This document shows, in pieces, positions 63,883 through 64,000 of a DNA stretch of 64,000 bases. The notes beneath the pieces were generated by a model. It was not told where the DNA came from, made no database searches, and saw only the letters and a program-made list of their open reading frames with translations. How positions within the stretch are numbered: the stretch's first letter is position 1; each line of letters starts with the position of its first letter. Source of the DNA: Candidatus Saccharimonadota bacterium (GTDB lineage Bacteria > Patescibacteriota > Saccharimonadia > Saccharimonadales > Saccharimonadaceae); contig CAJPNK010000002.1 in assembly GCA_905372095.1 (NCBI GenBank), positions 62,001-126,000 on the forward strand, in the 5' to 3' direction. The position numbers and the translations under genes were made by a program.

Positions 63883-64000
63883 CTAATCTCGTTTGCCAGA
63901 ATATGTCACCGTATCTTTAGTACTGCCACCAATCGGCTGGCACTTTTGGTCAGCGTAGGCCATCCGTAATTCGCGGTTATTGTAAAGCGTGCAGGCGACC
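63883..64000 (-). CDS. C-terminal end of an unidentified protein
   Basis: Minus-strand reading gives 38 residues ending at a TAG (63883-63885): it opens VACTLYNNRELRMAYADQKC at the window edge and ends TVTYSGKRD. Codon use fits the genome, and two cysteines 17 residues apart suggest an extracytoplasmic, disulfide-bearing domain. The rest lies beyond the edge, so the family cannot be named. A weak GAGAT/ATCTC stem overlaps the stop. Confidence 0.5.
   Translation of the reverse strand, partial: VACTLYNNRELRMAYADQKCQPIGGSTKDTVTYSGKRD

Overview
The window looks like a stretch of a small-genome Patescibacteria (CPR) chromosome, most probably Candidatus Saccharibacteria (TM7). This is inferred from gene content: compact overlapping housekeeping genes, a GatCAB amidotransferase, queuosine salvage instead of synthesis, a type IV pilus ATPase, and no amino-acid or nucleotide biosynthesis genes. 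UGA is a normal stop here (the NUDIX gene and the 39-codon gene at 44.6 kb end in TGA), which argues against the Gracilibacteria/SR1 code. No phage, insertion sequence, rRNA or CRISPR is visible. About 18 genes have a -10 hexamer only 6-11 bases upstream of the start codon, so leaderless transcription looks common.

Layout. 1-0.75 kb: start of a GH13 alpha-glucan enzyme. 0.9-6.8 kb: an AT-rich accessory cluster with two paralogous membrane-anchored proteins, a truncated lipase copy and a 1368-residue lipase with RTX repeats. 6.8-12 kb: gatC-gatA-membrane protein-gatB-NUDIX-galU operon. 12-21.7 kb: YtxH and other small membrane proteins, dnaE, a SpoU-type RNA methyltransferase, pilB, malic enzyme. 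21.7-32.3 kb: two secreted/anchored proteins, rplS, an rnhB-yraN fusion, pepN, an anchored HNH nuclease, then a queuosine salvage set (transporter, tgt, queA). 32.4-44.4 kb: nusA, clpC, a putative metallopeptidase, radA, a PIN/TRAM protein, a class A penicillin-binding protein, tyrS, a phosphomannomutase-like HAD protein. 44.9-54.3 kb: recG, rsmD, two tRNA-Leu, an FAD oxidoreductase, a degenerate HisRS-like protein, tig. 55-63.8 kb: clpP, rpoB, rpoC.

Seven short single-gene units (about 16.85-17.21, 19.56-20.53, 23.74-24.17, 25.40-25.93, 44.51-44.89, 54.39-54.97 and 55.76-56.25 kb) sit between housekeeping genes. Each has its own promoter, an mRNA leader that is in most cases folded, a Shine-Dalgarno start, a small orphan and often membrane-bound product, and strong hairpins after the stop. 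Two of them (17.0 and 25.7 kb) share leader and terminator sequence while encoding unrelated proteins. The 19.6-kb leader looks like an attenuator. This group is the best candidate for an undescribed system.

Other notable points: two perfect CIRCE operators overlap the clpC and clpP promoters; palindromic sequences sit in frame inside recG and in the rnhB-yraN linker, resembling the protein-coding palindromic elements of Rickettsia; RpoC has lost the cysteines of both zinc sites and PilB its tetracysteine motif.
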